From Pseudomonadota bacterium (GTDB lineage Bacteria; Chloroflexota; UBA5177; JAJPKF01), in the NCBI GenBank assembly GCA_021323865.1, contig JAJPKF010000018.1, positions 248,001-312,000 on the forward strand: a stretch of 64,000 bases of DNA. The letters run 5' to 3'. A model generated the notes under the pieces. It searched no databases. It was not told where the DNA came from and saw nothing but the letters and a program-made list of their open reading frames with translations. Both the position numbers and the translations under genes were made by a program. The stretch's first letter is position 1, and the number at the start of each line of letters is the position of its first letter. Shown here piece after piece: positions 62,368 through 64,000 of the stretch.

Positions 62368-62733
62368 ATGGAGCTCTACAACGAGACCCGAGACGCGATG
62401 ATCGCGTCTCGGGTCTCGATTGCCCGGAACCCTTGGAGCCGGTTCCGGGGGCTGATGCTCCGGCGCTCACTCCCCGAGGGTCACGCCTTGATTCTCGACC
62501 CCGGGAACGGCATCCACTCGTTCTTCATGCGCTTCGCGTTTGACGCCATCTTTGTGGACGCCGACTGGACGGTTCGATACATCGTCCGCGGCATGCGTCC
62601 CTGGCGCATGACACGCTTCGTACGGGGCACCAAGCGCGTCATCGAGGTGCCTGTGGGCACCTGCGTGGCAACGGCGACCGCGGTGGGCGATTCGCTGTCC
62701 CTCCGAGCCGGATCAGGAGAGCAGGCGGCCTAG
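62368..62733 (+). CDS. DUF192 family protein
   Basis: The 121-residue protein has the DUF192 pattern: LYNETRDAMIASRVSIA, RFRGLMLRRSLPEGHALIL, HSFFMRFAFDAIFVDADWTV and VIEVPVGTC. Most members are secreted; this one has no signal peptide. Function is unknown. It begins eight bases after tadC and is likely co-transcribed with the Tad genes. The codons for its residues 6-17 coincide with a 37-bp perfect palindrome, an unusual place for so strong a hairpin. Confidence 0.85.
   Translation: MELYNETRDAMIASRVSIARNPWSRFRGLMLRRSLPEGHALILDPGNGIHSFFMRFAFDAIFVDADWTVRYIVRGMRPWRMTRFVRGTKRVIEVPVGTCVATATAVGDSLSLRAGSGEQAA
62382..62418. repeat. 37-bp perfect palindrome inside the DUF192 gene
   Basis: Bases 62382-62399 are the exact reverse complement of 62401-62418, with a single G between them. 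As RNA this is an 18-bp stem with almost no loop. No T-run follows. It lies at the tadC/DUF192 junction within coding sequence. Confidence 0.9.
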
Positions 62734-63167
62734 TCGCCGCTGCTGGGAGCCGGTTGGACACCGCTCCAGCCGTCGCCTCCAGTGTGGTCCGGACGGAGTC
62801 GATTGCTCCTGGCTGAGCCGACGGATCGAGGCGCAGCCGGCCGTCCCTTCAGACCATGCTCGACGATACCGAGAGAGTGGCCTATGCCCAGTGTGTTCCG
62901 GGATTGACGGGTCTCTGTGGGGCGTCGTATCCGAGCCACCGTTGTGTCGTGTTGACCCGACCGGGCAGTTCCGCTGTGTCTCCGCTCCTCAAACCGTCCG
63001 CGCGTCGGGCCCCGAAGCACAAGGCACTCCCGGCCGCTAGGCGCCACGCCTGGACAGTGGGGCTGCGTGCAGCTTACGATCCGTGCGTATACCTAGCAGT
63101 CGGGTCAGTTCAGTCGGATCGGTTCAGTCGGGTCAGTGCAGCCGGCCCGCTTCGGGCTGCTTCATGC
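62734..63167. other. Intergenic region, about 430 bp
   Basis: It lies between the convergent DUF192 gene (plus) and the DUF5666-like gene (minus). Open frames on both strands here are Arg/Ser/Pro-rich and do not look coding. A 14-bp tandem repeat lies at its right end. I see no terminator with a clear T-run, although one is expected here. Confidence 0.4.
63097..63138. repeat. Three tandem copies of a 14-bp unit
   Basis: CAGTCGGGTCAGTT, CAGTCGGATCGGTT and CAGTCGGGTCAGTG follow each other directly, then a partial CAGCCGG. They lie 30 bp beyond the stop of the minus-strand DUF5666-like gene. Confidence 0.8.
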
Positions 63168-63758
63168 TCAGCTTCCAGACGAGTCGTGCTCGTCGATCGA
63201 CACGGCATACCAGTGGCCGTTGCCGTGCTTCTCCGCGTACACAGTCAAGGAGTCGCCAGGGTGAATCGTGAGCGGCTGCTCGACGGGCTGCCCATTGACG
63301 TAGTAGCTGGTGCCACTGTCTCGGTACACCCGTCGGGTGCTCGAGTCGCTCAGCTTCACCACCACGAGGCCGGACTTACCTGTCTTGACGACCGTCCCCG
63401 AAAAGTTTTCCAGCGGCTCCGGCTTGAACGCCGTGGTGTCGAACTCCACGGCTTGGGCGCGTGCGCCGGAAGCCTTCACGAACGCGTAATCGCCGACTCC
63501 GAACCCCTCGACATCGGCCGTCGAGGAACGGGGGAGGAACCGCGTGGAGCTGGTCACCTTATAGCTGTACTGGTGGTGCTTTCCGTTGACGGTGAATCCC
63601 TTGATGGCCGAGGTCTTCTTATTCAAGGAGACGTGGGTCACCTGACCGTAGAACTTGGCCGGGTTCTTGGCCGAAACGGCCGCGAAGGTGGGGCTAGTGA
63701 CGAGCCCGACAAGGCAAGCCACCGCAAGCAGAGGAATCAGAGTAAATCGGTGGAACAT
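63168..63758 (-). CDS. Small secreted protein with two DUF5666-like repeats
   Basis: The 196-residue protein has a signal peptide (hydrophobic about 6-22, ending TSPTFAAVSA). It has two units like those of the large repeat protein at 15.5 kb: one starting KFYGQVTHVSLNKK and ending GVGDYAFVKA, the next starting NFSGTVVKTGKSGLVVVKL and ending HPGDSLTVYAEK. Cysteines are absent from the mature part. Beta-barrel repeats and secretion suggest a cell-surface or matrix role, unproven. ATG 63758 gives the signal peptide; the frame extends further upstream without a sensible start. Confidence 0.7.
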   Translation of the reverse strand: MFHRFTLIPLLAVACLVGLVTSPTFAAVSAKNPAKFYGQVTHVSLNKKTSAIKGFTVNGKHHQYSYKVTSSTRFLPRSSTADVEGFGVGDYAFVKASGARAQAVEFDTTAFKPEPLENFSGTVVKTGKSGLVVVKLSDSSTRRVYRDSGTSYYVNGQPVEQPLTIHPGDSLTVYAEKHGNGHWYAVSIDEHDSSGS

Positions 63759-63961
63759 TGAGTCACTTCGCCTGTATTTCCGTCCTTCTATTGAGTCTAT
63801 CGACCGACCGTTGCTGAAGCTTTGCCCCCAGATGAACATTGCATTAACTCATAGCCAGAATCTCCTGTTTTTGGGGCATCCGTTGACATCTCCGATAGAA
63901 TCGGAGTACAGACGCCTTTGCCAACGTCCCTGCCCTCCAGAACAGCCTTGAGGTCGAGTGC

Positions 63962-64000
63962 ATGAGAGAGCCTCACCCCGGTCTCGCGAAGGGCGAGATC
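63962..64000 (+). CDS. Possible start of a gene running off the window
   Basis: ATG 63962 opens a frame of 13 codons (MREPHPGLAKGEI) to the window edge. A TAGAAT at 63896-63901 upstream could be a -10 box. Too little is present to identify a family or be sure it is coding. Confidence 0.25.
   Translation, partial: MREPHPGLAKGEI

Noticed and set aside
62856-63761. 301-residue plus-strand frame
   Set aside because: Its second half is antisense to the signal-peptide-bearing DUF5666-like gene, and its first half lacks protein-like pattern.
63883-63901. TTGACA followed by TAGAAT as a promoter for the last gene
   Set aside because: The spacing is only 7 bp, too short for a sigma70-type pair. TAGAAT alone remains possible as a -10 box.

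Overview
The window is GC-rich, densely coded bacterial DNA with no phage, insertion sequence or CRISPR signal. The gene content is chromosomal and mostly housekeeping. Several features suggest an uncultured Terrabacteria-type soil bacterium, perhaps near Chloroflexota or Dormibacterota: a GroES/GroEL operon under a perfect CIRCE operator, split glycine decarboxylase (GcvPA/GcvPB), a Tad pilus motor locus with no secretin in view, a MshA-like glycosyltransferase, a DPPR-synthase-like UbiA protein, and frequent GTG and TTG starts. The phylum is inference; a marker-gene tree would be needed to settle it.

Layout. 1-6.8 kb: tail of a YihY-family membrane protein, a fused alpha/beta 2-oxoacid dehydrogenase E1, tilS, ftsH, and what looks like an N-terminal relic of nicotinate phosphoribosyltransferase. 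6.8-13.5 kb: a TrkA-N protein, two small unknown genes, a DUF2520 Rossmann protein, a lipoprotein, a MshA-like glycosyltransferase, a family 5 solute-binding lipoprotein, and an HxlR regulator divergent from thioredoxin. 13.5-20.4 kb: HyuA, a large secreted protein built of about eleven DUF5666-like repeats, then CIRCE-groES-groEL. 20.4-26 kb: PEP carboxykinase, NAD-type isocitrate dehydrogenase and acyl-CoA dehydrogenase on the minus strand, a DUF1028 protein and HU. 26-30.5 kb: gcvT-gcvH-gcvPA-gcvPB, translationally coupled.

30.5-42.3 kb: a long same-strand run. It begins with a possible structured RNA leader, then a complete dipeptide/oligopeptide ABC transporter (SBP, two permeases, two ATPases), a DUF5668-like membrane protein, mnmA, a FecCD-type permease with its ATPase, and an S9 peptidase. 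The last four overlap end to start. 42.3-43.9 kb: a methyltransferase and a cyclase on the minus strand. 43.9-48.3 kb: a surface-glycan cluster (GT9, WecG/TagA, nucleotide-sugar dehydrogenase, WecA-like transferase). 48.3-52.5 kb: CsbD-like protein, a three-gene succinate dehydrogenase/fumarate reductase, pterin dehydratase and tRNA-His. 52.6-57.2 kb: a polyprenyl-phosphate sugar block (UbiA-type DPPR synthase, PHP phosphoesterase, polyprenol-phosphate mannose synthase, GT-C-like membrane protein). 57.2-62.7 kb: a LuxR-type response regulator, then cpaB-cpaF-tadB-tadC and a DUF192 gene that contains a 37-bp perfect palindrome. The end holds a second, two-repeat DUF5666-like secreted protein and possibly the start of another gene.

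Main themes are peptide and amino-acid catabolism (Opp transporter, S9 peptidase, glycine cleavage, branched-chain-type E1, acyl-CoA dehydrogenase) feeding the TCA cycle and gluconeogenesis, plus envelope glycan assembly and a type IVc pilus motor. I found no single clearly new defence or signalling system. The best leads are the DUF5666 repeat proteins, the three-way-junction leader before the peptide transporter, the hairpin with a T-run directly before the UbiA start, and the palindrome inside the DUF192 gene.
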